Positions 6,575 to 7,898 of a stretch of DNA of 7,898 bases are shown piece after piece. How positions within the stretch are numbered: the stretch's first letter is position 1; each line of letters opens with the position of its first letter. The translations under genes were made by a program, and so were the position numbers. This DNA comes from Bacteriovoracaceae bacterium UBA2428 (GTDB lineage: Bacteria; Bdellovibrionota; UBA2428), in contig DDRA01000102.1 in the NCBI GenBank assembly GCA_002343545.1, positions 1,450 through 9,347 of the forward strand, written 5' to 3'. The notes beneath the pieces are model-generated. The model searched no databases. It was not told the DNA's origin and saw nothing but the letters and a program-made list of their open reading frames with translations.

Positions 6575-7898
6575 TTTCGTAGGTCTTCGCGTTGAGCGTC
6601 TCACGGTACGGGATCACGCGCACGCCGAAATCCGGAAACGCCTTGCGCACCATCGGCTCGAGCTCCTTGGCTTCGCCGACGACCGTCGCGACGATGGCAC
6701 CCTTACGCCAAACGCGGCGGAGGCTCTCGATGACCTCGTCGCGACCGATGGGGCGATCACCGTCGAGCTGGGCGCGGTAGGCCTTGAGCCCCATCGTGCC
6801 CGTCGCGACGGCCACGCGCTCGGCCTGGCGGCCGGCCGGGGTGCTCGTGTCGAGGGCGCGGCCGTACACGAAGCTCTTCCACTGGCGAGCCCAGATGTCG
6901 GGCGGCAGTTGGCGCAGGATCTCGCCCGAGACGTAGGCGTCGTTCAGCAGCTTGGCCACGAGATCGAGCGCGACGGCGGACTTCTCGCGCACGGGGTTCG
7001 TGATGACGCCGAGACCGGGATAGCCCAGGTAGAAGCGCGGCGCGCTCTGCACGGCGTAAGCGAGGCCGCGTTGGTTGCGAATCTCGTCGCCGAAGACCGA
7101 GCCCAAGCCGCTGTCGATGAGCACGTGGTTGCCGAACTGGAAGGCGATCTCGTCGTCGGCGTCGAGACGTTCGTTGGGCACGCCCACCACCGACAAGTAG
7201 GACTGGGCGCGGCCGGGTTTGTCCACGATGACGAAGGTCTTCTCGGCCTTGTGGCCCTTGGCGGAGTTCTCGCGGGCCTCGAGGCGCGAAGGTTCGCGTT
7301 TGACCTCGATGGCGCCTTGCTTCGCGAAAACCGCCGAGAGTAGAGCGCGCACGGCGGGCTCGGCTTCGGCCGGCGCGACGACGGCCGCGAAGACGTCGCG
7401 CGCGTTCACGTAGTCGCGATCCCACACCGCCGGCAGGCTCGAGAGCTTGAGCCCCCGCAGGACGTCGAGGGTCAACGGCGTGCCCGAAAAATAACGCTTG
7501 TTCATGAGACGGCGGATCGTCGTGAGGCCGAGCGACCCGTCCGAATCGAGACCCGACTTGAGCGCGGATTCGAGCTTGAGTTTGGCCAGCCCGAAGGATT
7601 CCTCGGTAAAGCGCGGGCTCGCCCACTGCTCCGCGAGCGTCGCGCCGAGCTCCCCGTAGGAGCGGTTTTTCTCGAAGGGGAAGTTCAGCGTCCAGTACGA
7701 GTACTGGTTCGAAACGGTGAAGCTCGCCGAGGCCCCCGACATCGAGAGACGATCCAGGAAGGCCTGGCGGTCGAGGCTACGCGATCCCGAGTCCAGGATA
7801 TCGGCGAAGAGATTCGCGATCCCCGCGTCCTTCGCGTCGCGGACCTCGAAGCCCGTGGGGACGACGACCTGGATCTGCACGAGCGGAACGGGATCGGC
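6567..7898 (-). CDS. M16-family peptidase homologue with degenerate zinc motif (5' end outside window)
   Basis: The frame is open to the right edge, so the 443 residues seen here lack the true N-terminus; the GTG at 7880 lies within a conserved strand (PLVQIQVVVPTG) and is not a plausible start. The sequence has the two-lobe layout of the M16 (pitrilysin/processing-peptidase) family. Counting from the first codon in the window, the place of the zinc motif HxxEH reads N29-L-F-A-D33, so the first His, the Glu and the second His are all replaced. The second lobe keeps EIRNQRGLAYAV with R274 and Y281, the Arg/Tyr pair expected of the substrate-binding half. This matches the non-catalytic partner of bacterial two-subunit M16B proteases, whose active partner is often the adjacent gene; here that would be off the right edge. 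It could also be the C-terminal half of a longer fused M16 protein. It leads the minus-strand cluster and ends 11 bp before the Cys-rich gene. Confidence 0.85.
   Translation of the reverse strand, partial: ADPVPLVQIQVVVPTGFEVRDAKDAGIANLFADILDSGSRSLDRQAFLDRLSMSGASASFTVSNQYSYWTLNFPFEKNRSYGELGATLAEQWASPRFTEESFGLAKLKLESALKSGLDSDGSLGLTTIRRLMNKRYFSGTPLTLDVLRGLKLSSLPAVWDRDYVNARDVFAAVVAPAEAEPAVRALLSAVFAKQGAIEVKREPSRLEARENSAKGHKAEKTFVIVDKPGRAQSYLSVVGVPNERLDADDEIAFQFGNHVLIDSGLGSVFGDEIRNQRGLAYAVQSAPRFYLGYPGLGVITNPVREKSAVALDLVAKLLNDAYVSGEILRQLPPDIWARQWKSFVYGRALDTSTPAGRQAERVAVATGTMGLKAYRAQLDGDRPIGRDEVIESLRRVWRKGAIVATVVGEAKELEPMVRKAFPDFGVRVIPYRETLNAKTYETP

Overview
This 7.9-kb window comes from a high-GC bacterial chromosome; codons strongly prefer G or C in the third position. 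It holds the edge of a tRNA-Glu gene and five protein genes packed with little spare DNA. Three complete proteins start with Sec-type signal peptides, which suits a Gram-negative bacterium rich in exported enzymes, such as a Bdellovibrionota or myxobacterial relative. That placement is an impression from protein style; no marker in the window proves it.

Left part: tRNA-Glu(TTC) lies on the minus strand at 1-67, with its 3' acceptor end cut by the window edge. After a 154-bp AT-rich gap with several short inverted repeats, two plus-strand genes follow. The first (222-1370) is a glutamine-synthetase-fold amidoligase / glutamate-cysteine-ligase-like protein that appears to carry a signal peptide. 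The second (1459-4311) is a large thiamine-diphosphate enzyme of the homodimeric pyruvate dehydrogenase E1 (AceE) type. A strong intrinsic terminator for it lies at 4353-4385, inside the antisense strand of the next gene.

Right part: three genes lie on the minus strand and converge on the AceE-like gene with only 12 bp between the stop codons. In transcription order they are: an M16-family peptidase homologue with a degenerate zinc motif, cut by the right edge (6567-7898); a secreted 18-cysteine protein in which I see a possible transglutaminase-like Cys-His-Asp core (5473-6555); and a secreted SGNH/GDSL lipase-esterase of the phospholipase B-like type (4324-5406). The first two are 11 bp apart, and the Shine-Dalgarno sequence of the second overlaps the stop codon of the first inside a small hairpin. 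This suggests translational coupling.

How they work together: the minus-strand genes look like an exported set (protease homologue, Cys-rich possible transglutaminase fold, lipase) acting in the periplasm, on the envelope or outside the cell. The AceE-like enzyme is central carbon metabolism and has no E2 or E3 partner in view. No mobile element, CRISPR array or phage gene is visible. The most unusual points are the signal peptide on an ATP-dependent ligase fold, the possible transglutaminase core in an otherwise unrecognised protein, and the regulatory RNA structures placed at gene junctions.
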